Positions 34,023 to 43,805 are shown, numbered from the stretch's first letter. The stretch is DNA of 64,000 bases from Anastrepha obliqua (GCF_027943255.1 NC_072895.1:82214001-82278000); one strand, 5' to 3'. Program-made: numbers and translations. Notes: generated from the letters alone by a model not told the origin.

Positions 34023-34722
34023 AAGGGTGATTTTTTAGCTATTATCTTTTTAAATAGTTGGTTTAAATAGCTGACGCACGTTGAATCGTCTTACAAACGA
34101 ACAACGCTTGCAAATCATTGAATTTTATTATAAAAATGCGTGTTCTGTTAAGAAAGTTTATCGCGCGCTTCTTCCATTTTATGGTCAGTTTCATCGCCCC
34201 ACTGAAGCGCCTATTCAAGCTATTGTGACTAAATTTAGAAACAAATTTACATTATTGGATATCAAACCACCAAACGCTTACGTAGAGTGCTAACTGAAGA
34301 AATTATGGGCTGGAGGTATCACTGGACCGTACTTCTTCAAAGATGCTGCGAATCGTAACGTAACTGTGAATGGTGAGCGCTACCGTGAAATGATATCCAA
34401 CTTGTTTTTGCCCAAAATGCAAGAGCTTGACTTGCATGACATGTGGTTTCAGCAAGACGCTGCCACATGCCACACAGCACGCGTAACAATGGACTTGTTG
34501 AGAGGCGAGTTCGGTGAACATTTTTTTTCACGTTCGGGACCTGTCAATTAGCCACGCAGGTCAATTTGAAGCGCAGTCGTGGTCAACATTTGCATAAAAT
34601 AATCTTCAAACATTAAATTATATCAACTGTACTATTGATTTAAATACAAATTTCATGCATTTTTCTGAATTGTACGTGTGTTCTTTGAAAAACTTTCCCA
34701 TAGATCTTAAAAAATCACCCTT
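34023..34722 (+). mobile_element. DD41D-type Tc1/mariner element, internally deleted
   Basis: The ends AAGGGTGATTTTTTA (34023) and the inverted TAAAAAATCACCCTT (34722) are flanked by TA (34021-34022 and 34723-34724). The 700-bp element keeps the start, a central piece and the tail of a transposase and has lost about half of it in two deletions. Related, more decayed pieces occur at 39640, 46740, 61680 and 63461. Confidence 0.88.
34081..34640 (+). pseudogene. DD41D transposase, two internal deletions
   Basis: The frame opens NRLTNEQRLQIIEFYYKNA at 34081, but the expected ATG is TTG. After KFTLLDIKPP a deletion removes the first catalytic Asp and joins to WAGGITGPYFFKDAANR (near 34310). VNGERYREMISNLFLPKM and FQQDAATCHTARVTM (second Asp) follow. 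A TAG replaces the Trp after SGPVN at 34549. A second deletion removes the third Asp (normally in DLTPLDYFLWG). It is non-autonomous and could move only if another copy supplied enzyme. Confidence 0.85.
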
Positions 34723-34728
34723 TAGTTG

Positions 34729-34800
34729 GTGAGTACACCATTTTTGGGTGTTTGACTGAGTTCGTCCTCCTATTTTTGGCGTGCGTCTTGATGTTGATCG
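34729..34800 (-). repeat. SINE fragment (3' end)
   Basis: GTACACCATTTTTGGGTGTT then CTCCTATTTTTGGCGTGCGT matches the 3' part of the tRNA-derived SINE at 38448-38770. It abuts the DD41D element and lacks the tRNA-like head. Confidence 0.75.
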
Positions 34801-35188
34801 TTTGAATTACCATCTTAAAAAAATTACAAATTGGCGGACGTTCAAAGATGAAAACCCGTTTTTGACCCTTTTTTGACTTTAAAAGTCCGAAAAAAAATAC
34901 TAATCAATTTTTTTTTGCAAATGTTCGTTGTCGTTCGTTTTAATTTTATATCATCAAAATCGGTTCAGTAAAACCCGCTAAATCTGTGTCCATTGTCCAT
35001 GTGAAGACCATTTTTTGAAGGCTGACAACTTTTTGAACGAACCTCGGATGGCCGAAAAAAATTTATTTTTTAACAATGGATCAAATAATAAAATACTGAA
35101 AACAAAAATAAAAATCCTCTTTTCGTTTCAGTTTTACACTCTTTTAAGGAAACACCCAGAGGACAACATTCCAAATGAGGCGAGGACC
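34801..35188. other. Unassigned AT-rich sequence
   Basis: Non-coding. Parts resemble the style of the adjacent MITE interior, but no repeat pair was found. Confidence 0.35.
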
Positions 35189-35192
35189 TTAA

Positions 35193-35913
35193 GGGGTTAG
35201 GGGTAGTCAGAGGCCCGAAAAAATGATGATTTTCAGGAATTTTTTTTTGCTACTTAATTAATTTATTTAACAAAAATAAAAACATAGCATAAAAACATCA
35301 TGTTTTAACTTGACTTCACCAAAATTTCAAAAAAAAAAATTAATAATTGCAAAAGTTATCGCTGTTTGTGTGAAGCCCGTTTCTCCAGAAGTCCCTTGCG
35401 GTGAACATCACAAGTCCTTGCAGATTCATCTAAAACCAATCGGACAAGAAAAATTAGTTTTATTAATAGATAATCTTGTGCCTGATCGAAGCTTTTTTTT
35501 TTTTTCAAAATGAACAAAATGGCGGCCTCAGAAAATTTTTTCCAGATTTTAGAGCAAAAAACCAACAGTTAATTATTAAAAAAAAATCGAATTTTTTGAA
35601 AAAAAAAAAATCCTTCGATCAGGCACAAGTTTTTTATGTTTTTCAAAAGCTGTATAAATTTTATTGAAATCTACGTAGCGGTTTTTAAGTTACAGTGTTC
35701 ACCAGTTTGAAAAACATAGTTTTGAGAAAAACGCATTTAAAGTTTTGCTATCGGCTCCGGAGCGGCCGAGCGCCCTTTGTTAATTGTTGAATAACTTGAA
35801 AAGTATTTGTCGGATTCACTTCAAATTTTTACACAATATTTTTAAAACATTATACTTTAAGAAAATGCAAAAAAAAAATCAATTTTTTGAAAATTCTGAC
35901 TACCCCTAACCCC
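35193..35913. repeat. TTAA-flanked MITE with perfect 19-bp ends (piggyBac-type), copy A
   Basis: GGGGTTAGGGGTAGTCAGA at the left is exactly inverted at the right (35895-35913). TTAA stands on both sides (35189-35192 and 35914-35917). It is 721 bp long and non-coding. An inner inverted pair, CTTGTGCCTGATCGAAG (35475-35491) against 35613-35629, can form a second hairpin. The TTAA duplication suggests mobilisation by a piggyBac transposase; neither piggyBac element in this window has these ends. Confidence 0.85.
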
Positions 35914-35917
35914 TTAA

Positions 35918-37188
35918 GTACTAAATAGCGGGATTGCAGCTCCATTCCTTTCAGGTGCGGACATTGCATTTGCCCTAAATGCTTTTATTTTATTATTCGT
36001 TTATCAATTTAGTATAGTTTACTTATTTTGCGAGTTTAGCACAAAAAAATCAGAAATATTTTAAAGTGATCTAAAAAAAGGCCAATAATGAGTTCAGCAC
36101 GACAAATGTTTTATGTAGAATGCGACGCTTGAAATAACTGCCAAACTCAATGCAATCAAAAAAGCAGGACTCGTAAATGGAGATGTTTAATTATTTCCAA
36201 ATATAAATTCCATAGCATCTTTATGATTTTTTCCTCTCCCGTTTTTTTATATCTATTTTTTCAAGTGAAATCTCGAAAATGTTGTCTCTTTTTGAAAGGC
36301 CTATATTTTTATGTCATTTATTTTCGTATTTTATTGGTTATTTGCTTACTTATAATCAAAATCATGATTTCCTTTCACAATGTCTGACGATAATACTCGC
36401 ATTAATATTTGTGGCTTCTTTTACAACATAAAGAATAAGCTAACGAAATGCCTTTTTATTACAGCAGCGTAATAAAACCGCTACAAAAGTTGTGCACCTA
36501 AAAGGATGTTAGAAGAAATTTAAATTGTAATAAAACATATAAGTATGGGTGTGTGTGTATAAGCTTACTTATAAATACAAACGCATATTTAGAAGCCAGT
36601 TGTGCCATCGCATTTCGAAAGGGAAGCGCGTTGGCCAAGAGCAATCGACCGGGTAGGTGTACTCAAGCAAACAGGAATTGACTGCCGGTCGGAGCGTTAT
36701 AAATCGACCGAAATTGCACTGCATATCAGCAGTAACAGCAATTTCACCGTTGTTGCTTGCGCACACACATCCGCATCTGCGAGCCATCACCTTGCACTCA
36801 ACTACCACCGTTTGCTGCTTTTCAACCGCTATTATGATAAAAAAATTCCAGTTTTATACAATCAACGCAAGCAGAAATATTAACTTCGGTGAATTGAATT
36901 GTTGTATTGAACACGAGTTTTCTTGTTGCAATCCAAAGGTTTCAAATTCGTTCATACGTGACTCTTATACCAATGCACTTGTAAGTATAAGGAATAAAAT
37001 GGAATCGATAAACTTTACGTTTCTTATATTCATCAAAGGAATTGAAGTTGCGTTATTCATATGAAAGACACCGACTTTGGCAAAATTACTGCTGGAAAAT
37101 TCATGTTCGCCGTGTGTGCCAATTGCAAAATGCAACCATTTTTATAGAAAGAGCAACCCAGGCAGCAAAACCTGTGAGTAAGTTAATA
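35918..37188. other. Non-coding host-like sequence
   Basis: No element ends or protein motifs found. Short frames between 36600 and 37064 lack recognisable domains. Confidence 0.45.
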
Positions 37189-37405
37189 TATTGGGTAGTC
37201 GGAAAAGTCTTTTCGTATTTTGTCAATAGATGTCGTTGGAGTCACCTATCTCCAGTGCTACCAATCACATGGTGTCATATCATATGGTGTTAGAAAGGTG
37301 ACATTTTAAGCTTCATTTAACCAAAAAAACATTAAATTCGGAGAAGTTGAAAAAAGTTATAGCTGTTCAAAACTGAGTGAAAATATTGAAGAAATTAGCT
37401 ATATT

Positions 37406-38401
37406 TTGAAATTTTTGTATAAAAAAGGGAAGAATGCCACGCAAGCCACCAATGAAATTTGTGAAGTTTACGGAGACGATGCTGTATCAGTTCGTGTAGC
37501 ACAACAATGGTTCGCACGCTTCCGTTCTGGAAATTTCGATGTGAAAGATGCACCTCGCTCCGGTCGACCTATCGCTGAAAAAGCCGATGAAATTATGGAA
37601 AAGATTGCCCAGGACCGTCACATAAGCTTCCATGACATCGCCAAGGCACTAAACATTCATCATGAAACGGCTTTGAACCATTTAAAAAAGGCTGGTTACA
37701 AAAAGAAGCTCAATGTTTGGGTACCTCATGAATTGTCTGTGAAAAATTTAATGGACCGAATTAACATCTGCGATTCTTTGCTGAAACGAAATGAAATCGA
37801 ACCATTTCTGAAGCGAAGGGTATTAGGAGACAAAAAGTGGATCAAATACGACAATAATATGCGAAGAAGATCATGGTGCAAGGGTGGTGAAGCTCAACAA
37901 ATGGGCGCAAAGCCAGGATTGACGCCTCGAAAGGTTATGCTGTGTGCTTGGTGCGATTGGAAAGAATCATCCACTATGAGCTGCTCCAGCCTGTTCGCAC
38001 GATTTATTCTACACTTTACTGTCAACAACTCATGAGATTGATGCAAGCAATCGAAAAAAAACGGCCAGAACTGATCAGCAGAAAGTGCGTCGACTTCCAT
38101 CAGGACAACGCTAGGTCACACACATCTTTGATGACTCGGCAAAAACTGGGAGAGCTTGGCTGGAAAGTTTTGATGCATCCACCATATAGCCCTGACCTTG
38201 CACCATCGGACGGACTACCATTTGTTTCGGTGAATGCAGAACTCCCTTAATGGAGTAAAGTTGGCTTCAAGAAAAGCCTGTGAAAATTACTTGTCGCAGT
38301 TTTTCTCCGAGAAACCACTAAAGTTTTACACTGATGGAATAATGTCTCTAGAAGAAAAATGGTAAAAGGTGGTCGACCAAAATGGTGCATATTTGGTTTA
38401 A
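37406..38401 (+). pseudogene. mariner transposase, few lesions
   Basis: The clean frame from 37406 reads LYKKGKNATQATNEICEVYG, WFARFRSGNFDVKDAPRSGR and WVPHELSVKNLMDR. The first motif is VLGDKKWIKYDN, where the family has TGDEKW; Asp is kept but Glu is Lys. A frameshift near 37970 leads to FHQDNARSHTSLM (second Asp) and PDLAPSDG (third Asp), where another shift spoils the DYHLF box. A TAA replaces a sense codon after EEKW near 38363. It ends NGAYLV at 38399-38401. The true start lies upstream of 37406 behind a frame break. Confidence 0.88.
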
Positions 38402-38447
38402 TCAAGTTCATTATAAATATAAAAAAAAATGAGTTGAAGTTTGATTA

Positions 38448-38770
38448 TATATGTATATATATATAATTGGCGCGTATACCCTTTTTGGGTGTTTGGCCAA
38501 GCTCCTCCTCCTATTTGTGGTGTGCGTCTTGATGTTGTTCCACAAATGGAGGAACTTACAGTTTCAAGACGACTCCGATTGGCAGATATTTTTATGAGAA
38601 GCTTTTTCATGGCAGAAATACACTCGGAGGTTTGCCATTGCCTGTCGAGGGGCGACCGCTATTAGAAAAATATTTTCTTAGTTTTTGGTATTTCACCGAG
38701 ATTCGAACCGACGTTCTCTCTGTGAATTCCGAGTGGTAGTCACGCACCAACCCATTCGGCTACGGCGGCC
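38448..38770 (-). repeat. tRNA-derived SINE with perfect 9-bp target duplication
   Basis: GTTTGATTA flanks the copy exactly (38439-38447 and 38771-38779). On the minus strand it begins GGCCGCCGTAGCCGAATGGG. The A box (TAGCCGAATGGGTTGG) and B box (GGTTCGAATCTC) are spaced as in a tRNA gene. A unique body follows and it ends in TA-rich sequence. It sits in the 3' untranslated part of a mariner, so it is younger than that element. This is the best-defined copy of the family here. Confidence 0.92.
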
Positions 38771-38994
38771 GTTTGATTAGAAATACGAAAAGGCTTTTTC
38801 GACTACCAATATTTTAATAACAAAATGTAATATAATAACTTCCAATAACACAGTAGCCACAATGGTAGTACTTTAACGAAATACGAAATATGAAATATAA
38901 AATATAAAAAAAAACCTACGTAGTGGGCCAAGTACTTTAAAAAAGTTTCAATTGAAAATAATTAATTTATAGCCATCCGGAAAGGGAGATAACT

Positions 38995-39590
38995 TAGCGT
39001 AAGATGCAGACGTTTCCTCGATTTATAATGTTCTTGCACGACATATGATGGATGGCGGTTCCCGGTCGTATTTGTCGAAACAATTTGCTACCTCGACTGC
39101 AGTATCACGGCGGAGCAGATGAAGATATCACTTCCACTCTTTGTGGAACAATGAAGCTTATCCGCTCAAGTAGATCTGGACAGGCGACGATGCCATTAAC
39201 TACACTGAAAGTAGACTCAGATCAAAGCGAACGTAATGCCTGTTTAAGACAAATTCTTTGAACGCATTCTATTCTATTAATCGAAAGTGTTCAAATATAG
39301 AGTCTCTCACCTTACTCTAAGTGAGAACGAACAAGAGCAGTAAACAGCAGTTTATAGGTATACGGATAAAAAAATTTATATGTATTGCGACGAATGAAGC
39401 GTAGAACCGAATACGATTTTGAAAGAATCAAATTAATGTGATCACTGAAGAAAATTTCGGCTCGAATAATACTCCAAGATCCTTAAGTGAGGTAGTCACT
39501 AGAGATAAGACCGCTGTGATAGAAAATGATTCCGAGACCCGTAAAGTTAGTTAGGAAATTCAAGCCGCGATTGAAGATAATATACACGGA
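38995..39590 (-). pseudogene. CR1/Jockey-type RT C-terminal relic
   Basis: The minus strand reads VTTSLKDLGVLFEPKFSSVI near 39500, then FFQNRIRFYASFVAIHINFF, and NGIVACPDLLERISFIVPQR near 39180. These match the SVKDLGVxFDxxLxFxxHI thumb segment and the IDCPDLLxxIxxxVPxR segment near the end of these ORF2 proteins. Stops are numerous, and there is no clear 3' tail. Confidence 0.65.
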
Positions 39591-39639
39591 GGTCCATGCA
39601 GTGGTCTCTTCTTTAAAAATTCAAATAATTTTAATAAAA

Positions 39640-40464
39640 ATAAATATTTTTCTGTATATTATTTTTTCGAAAGAGGAAGCATTCCTGTTACTTCTGAATC
39701 TCATTAATGTGGCTACCTGGACTGGCCTCGCAGTAGTGCATACTATTAATTCGGTTTAACAAGTCCCTGATGACGGTTTCTTGTTCTGTCTCACAAATGT
39801 CTTGCTCGATATTCACCTTAAGGGCCTGAATCGTTAATGAATTGTTCGCATAATTTTGATCCTTCCCAATACCGCACAAAACAAATCCCAACGGCGTCAA
39901 ATGTAGCTCCGATGTAGCCAATTGACATCGCCGTGACGGCTGATAAGCCGATTACCGAACTTGGTGTGCAAAATATGGATTGTTACATGGGATGTGTGAC
40001 ATGGCGGTCCATGCTGCGAAAACCAAAGATTGTCATGTATATGCCTTGTCTTCAATTTGTGGCTACAAAAAATCATTTATACCATATACACCTTTGTAGC
40101 GCTCAGCAGCATTTTCCAAGAAAAATGGGTTAATGATGCAACCACTTCGAAATTCGCGCCAGGCAGTGATTCTCTGTGGAACCATTGGCCTTTTGACGAT
40201 GATGTGAGGGTTTTCCGATCTCGAGATGTGGCTGTTTCGAAAGTTAACATAGCCACCGAGATGAAAATGGGCTTCATCAGAAAAGGTGATTTGGATTTAT
40301 TTTCAATAAACGCACATAACATCAACTTTGGAGAGCAATATTTTGCAACGTTGTTTGATAGTAAAGTAACTCTTATTGCTTCGCAGAGATATTCTACTGA
40401 CTTTCTGTAAATATTTAAAGCGGAAAATATTATATTACTTCAAAACCAGAGTATGGATCACCCT
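39640..40464 (-). pseudogene. DD41D transposase relic with one end
   Basis: The right terminus AGGGTGATCCATACTCTGG (minus strand from 40464) resembles the AGGGTGAT ends of this group. The middle reads FFLENAAERYKGVYGINDFL in one frame, with FISVAMLTFETATSRDRKT corresponding to AHFHLGGYVNKQN. The C-terminus reads LHLTPLGFVLCGIGKDQNYA near 39890; the family has DLTPLDYFLWG, so the third Asp is Gly. The left end is lost. Confidence 0.65.
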
Positions 40465-40469
40465 ATATA

Positions 40470-40950
40470 TTCATTTGGAGTCCAAAAGTGAATGCCACTT
40501 CTCCAGTATGACGGAAACTACTGCCGAGCGCAGCTCCCTGCTAAAAAGGCATGCCAAATATGCGTTGAATTTCTACATTTGTGGACAAATAAGGAAAGGA
40601 ATATATTTAGGGGCGAAACTGTTTTGTTCTGAAAGCAACATGTAAACTACCACGATGGCTGTTACTTTTGTTTGGTTCGCATAACTGGCATTAATCGGAA
40701 AAATCGAGATATAGACATGTTTTAAGTCCTAAAATATCACCTTAACCTCAAGCCGGTCCATCACAGGAGAAGCCTATGCATTTAAAAGTGGATACTGACT
40801 GTAGGGATAGTGGGCCAACAAAGTGGTTACACAAAGTTTCCCTGTTTTCTTTGCTTCTGAGACAGTAGAACTAAAACACAACATTGGATTAAAAAAGATT
40901 GGCCTACTTGGGTCCGTCAACAGAACGTGATAAGCCCACCTCTAGTATCA
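40470..40950. other. Unassigned sequence
   Basis: No recognised coding or repeat signal. The 3' part may be the decayed beginning of the protein fragment that follows. Confidence 0.35.
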
Positions 40951-40954
40951 AGGA

Positions 40955-41246
40955 ATTGTAGGTATAATTTTATACCCGTTACAAATAAAACTAGGGTTTA
41001 TAAAACAATATGTAAAAGGTCTTGATAAAAACGGAACTTGTTCGCTCTTTCTATCAAAAAAGTTTCCAAAACTAAGTGCAAAACAGATAAAAGCGGGAAT
41101 TTTTGATGGTCCACAGATAAGATCTTTAATAAAAGACTAAAATTTTACAGACGTTCAGTCAGAGATCGAGAAAAACGCATGGAATGAGTTTGTTTGGCTT
41201 TTACAAAATTCGGGGAATTAAAAACTTCTGACTATTCTGTTGGAAC
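40955..41246 (+). pseudogene. Fragment of an unnamed protein recurrent in arthropod genomes
   Basis: The plus strand reads LYPLQIKLGFIKQYVKGLDK, CSLFLSKKFPKLSAKQIKAG and IFDGPQIRSLIKD. After one stop it continues FTDVQSEIEKNAWNEFVWLL. I recall closely similar repeat-borne arthropod proteins (LGLMKQFVKALDK... GIFDGPQIRKL...) but cannot name a family or function. The hAT insertion at 41247 cuts it, and I cannot recognise its continuation after 43805. Confidence 0.5.
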
Positions 41247-41549
41247 TAGGGTTTGCAATCCCGTGTTATATTTTCAATCCCGGGATTTCGGGATTACATT
41301 ATCCAAATCCCGGGATCCCGGGATTGGTACCGGGATTAGGATTGGACTATTTATGAAAAATACTTACACATTATCATAGTTGAAAGTACAAAAAAAAACA
41401 CCAGTCTAACGGTTAGACGCGATAGAAGTGAAACCTTCCGTAAAACAAACTGAGAGAGAATAAGACGAAAGCAGCATTAGGAGCAAGATAATTATAGGTT
41501 CATTATAATATTGCTATAAAGTTCATATTTTATTTTCTTCATTTTATTA

Positions 41550-41960
41550 TTATTCATCCTCAATGTTTTCAATTTCAACAAATGATACGAGTGGCTTATG
41601 ATAGCTAAAATATGATACAAATGCTTTGGTTTCGATGTTGTCAACATGTCTTTGAAATACCGCGTCAATGGTTGTTTTTGATCGTGTTGTCGATTCAGTG
41701 CGATTGTTACACATTTTTAAATTGAATGTTGTATTGAGAACGTCAATTAAAGGAACCGCTGTGTCCAATGCAAAATTTACGTTAAAATCGCCACTTAAAA
41801 TCATTGGAACTTTATTGTAAACTTTTCTAAGTATCCCCGATACTTCTGGTGTATACTTTATTAAATTTTCGTGAATGAACTCCGTGATACTATTTATTGA
41901 TTTTTTTTTTCTGTCGATATTCACGACACTTTTCTGCATTATTTTTCGGCATAATTGCGG
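41550..41960 (-). pseudogene. EEP-type endonuclease domain fragment
   Basis: The minus-strand frame contains FIHENLIKYTPEVSGI, PMILSGDFNVNFALDTAV, TRSKTTIDAVFQRHVDNIE and VSYFSYHKPLVSFVE. SGDFNV and the TTID...F...H-x-P pattern are the conserved boxes of exonuclease-endonuclease-phosphatase domains, as carried by LINEs and by some Helitron-like (Helentron) proteins. The wording is closer to the Helentron type as I remember it; I leave this open. His of the usual SDH box is in YHKP. Confidence 0.6.
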
Positions 41961-42025
41961 TAAATATTTAAAAATGAAAATATTTACGAATATAAAAATA
42001 CACACGCGGTTGCTATTATGAGCGT

Positions 42026-42140
42026 CCCCAGCAAAACCTGCGTGACCGAAACTCTAACACAATTACATTTTTTGAATGTTACAAACACATATGCACGCAG
42101 GTTTTGCTGGGGCGTGACCGAAACTCTAACACAATTACAC
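42026..42140. repeat. Hairpin between two 28-bp direct repeats
   Basis: CCCCAGCAAAACCTGCGTG (42026-42044) is exactly inverted at 42094-42112. Immediately after each arm stands the same sequence, GCGTGACCGAAACTCTAACA continuing with CAATTACA (42040-42067 and 42112-42139). It is compact and regular, with no coding content. Confidence 0.85.
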
Positions 42141-42270
42141 ATAAGCACTCGTATTTGTTTGAAAATCGACTTTTTTTTTGGTTCTCCGTCACCTTTGGAA
42201 AATGTGTAAACAGTAAGCAAACTTTATTCAAATATTTTCCCTCATTTTTGCATCAGTAAAATTAAACAAA

Positions 42271-42470
42271 CGCCGTAGCCGAATGGGTTGGTGCGTGACT
42301 ACTATTCAGAATTCACAGAGAGAACGTCAGTTCGAATCTCGGTGAAAACACCAAAATTAAGGAAAACTATTTTTCTAATAGCGCTCACCCCTCAGCAGGC
42401 AATGGCAAAACACCGAGTGTATTTCTGCCATGAAAAAAAGCTCCTCATAAACATATCATAAAATAAAATA
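42271..42470 (+). repeat. tRNA-derived SINE copy, 3'-truncated
   Basis: It starts CGCCGTAGCCGAATGGGTTG. The A box (42276-42291) and B box AGTTCGAATCTC (42329-42340) are followed by the family body up to AAAAAAAGCTCCTCATAAAC. The usual tail is replaced by an AAAATA-rich run. It joins directly to a different tRNA-like unit. Confidence 0.85.
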
Positions 42471-42488
42471 AAATAACTGTATAAAAAT

Positions 42489-42581
42489 TTTTTTTTTCTT
42501 GTGATTCGAACCAAGAATTTTGGATCGGAAGCTCACATTGCTAGCCGCTCGGCTATCGCGCCATGCAGTCGGCGCTGGCCT
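42489..42581 (-). repeat. Second tRNA-like SINE head
   Basis: On the minus strand, GGCGCGATAGCCGAGCGGCT (A box TAGCCGAGCGG) and GGTTCGAATCAC (B box) are spaced like a tRNA gene. They end in an A run (plus-strand T run at 42489-42497). The sequence differs from the other SINE family. Acceptor-stem pairing is poor, so I do not call it a functional tRNA. Confidence 0.7.
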
Positions 42582-42815
42582 AAAAGTTATTTAGTTCGTC
42601 GCTACGTTTATATGTAATATTCGTAGCCAAGAGTGTCGCTTTTTTCGTTTCACTTTTTCTCAAATCACTCCCAACGATTCTAAAGAAGTTTTCACTTCAA
42701 AAACTGAAAACATAATTAAAAAATTGGTTTAATATTATTATTTATTGAAACAAAACAAAACAAAACTTAATTCATCATAAAAAACAAATAAAAAATAGTA
42801 TAATACATAATGAAA

Positions 42816-43475
42816 TTAACATTTCTTGTGTTGTTGTAAATAAGCTTTTAGAAAACACAACTCGTCCAGCGTTTCATCGTTCAAACGGCTTCTTATTTTT
42901 GTTGCAAATTGTCCTGCCGAAGAAAATGCTCGTTCAGACTCTACACTAGTAGGTTTTATCGTCATTAAATAGGAGTATGTTCTTTCCAGGTAGTCACCAC
43001 GTCTCCCTCCATTTTCAAAAAGAGACATTTCTTTTTGAATTTTTGATGACAGTGTCTCAAATCTAATAGGCTGCATTGGTGCATATCCCTCTTTAATAAC
43101 TTTATCTAGTTCTTCTGCTACACTTAATGGTTTTTGTGTACAAATTGATTCAGTTATTGAATCAAATTCTGAATCAATTTCAAGGTTTACCTCATTTGAA
43201 ATAGAAGATCCAGTTGCATGAGCTGTTAGTAATGCAGTGGGATTTGAAGCGTCTAGTCTTTCAAGCAAGTCCACTATTAATTTACGGCATTTAATTGAAG
43301 AAGGAACTGTGACAAAATCTATTCCTGAGACGTTGCTTATACCATTGTGTAAGTATTGCAGTAAACCACTTAGATCTGTGCGGCGTTCTTCCATACGAAG
43401 AATGAGAGCTGCATATTTGTTAGGAGGAACGGGCCGGGACTGCGCCTTCTCTATGAATTTACGTTCTCTGTAATG
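42816..43475 (-). pseudogene. hAT transposase C-terminal (dimerisation) domain
   Basis: The clean minus-strand frame reads PVPPNKYAALILRMEERRTD near 43430. It ends with the hATC signature YLERTYSYLMTIKPTSVESE, RAFSSAGQFATKIRSRLNDE and LCFLKAYLQQHKKC. This is the dimerisation and catalytic C-terminus of hAT transposases; the Trp-x-x-x-x-x-x-E-R-x-F-S type motif is represented by SVESERAFS. The upstream catalytic Asp region and BED finger are not present within the element. No lesion is visible in the remaining part. Confidence 0.85.
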
Positions 43476-43491
43476 CTGAAAACAGAATGAT

Positions 43492-43600
43492 ACCGCGCCG
43501 TGCCGTTCCTTTTTTTTACTGTATTTTTGTTGTGATTGAGTGTTCTCTTTAACAGAAATTTACGGAATGGCGGCGCGGAACGGCGCGGTGTCATTCCGTT
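43492..43600. repeat. GC-rich short inverted repeat (MITE-like)
   Basis: ACCGCGCCGTGCCGTTCC near 43499 is inverted, with a small gap, as GGAACGGCGCGGTGTCATTC near 43578. The arms are strikingly GC-rich within AT-rich flanks and lie inside the hAT element beside its transposase remnant. Confidence 0.55.
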
Positions 43601-43805
43601 TCCAAAACAAAAAATTCTACGTACATATTTCATAAAAAAAAAAATAAAGTTTCTGAGAATTAAATTCTTAGAAAATTTTGATGAGAAAAAAATTTCAAAA
43701 TATAATTCAGACAAAAATTATATCCCGGGATTAGTTATTTCAATCCCGGGATTTCGGGATTTGAAAAAACACCGGGATCCCGGGGCTGCAAACCCTAGTT
43801 GGAGC

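Larger units (their letters stand above)
37191..38809 (+). mobile_element. mariner-family transposon with TA duplication, carrying a SINE
   Basis: The left end TTGGGTAGTCGGAAAAGTCT is inverted at the right as TTGGTAGTCGAAAAAGCCTT. TA flanks both ends (37189-37190 and 38810-38811). After subtracting the SINE and its duplication the length is about 1.29 kb. It is related to the mariner at 262-1508 but has distinct ends. Confidence 0.9.
41247..43797 (-). mobile_element. hAT-superfamily transposon with 8-bp duplication
   Basis: TAGGGTTTGCAATCCCG at the left and CGGGGCTGCAAACCCTA at the right are inverted ends. GTTGGAAC (41239-41246) and GTTGGAGC (43798-43805) form an 8-bp target duplication with one mismatch, diagnostic of hAT. 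Subterminal CCCGGGATTTCGGGAT palindromes repeat near both ends (41277-41300 and 43722-43765). The interior holds a hAT dimerisation-domain pseudogene plus foreign insertions (endonuclease fragment, hairpin, two tRNA-like SINEs), so most of the transposase is gone. Confidence 0.88.

Noticed and set aside
42489..42581. Functional tRNA gene
   Set aside because: A and B boxes are present, but acceptor and anticodon stems do not pair well and an A run follows, fitting a SINE head instead.
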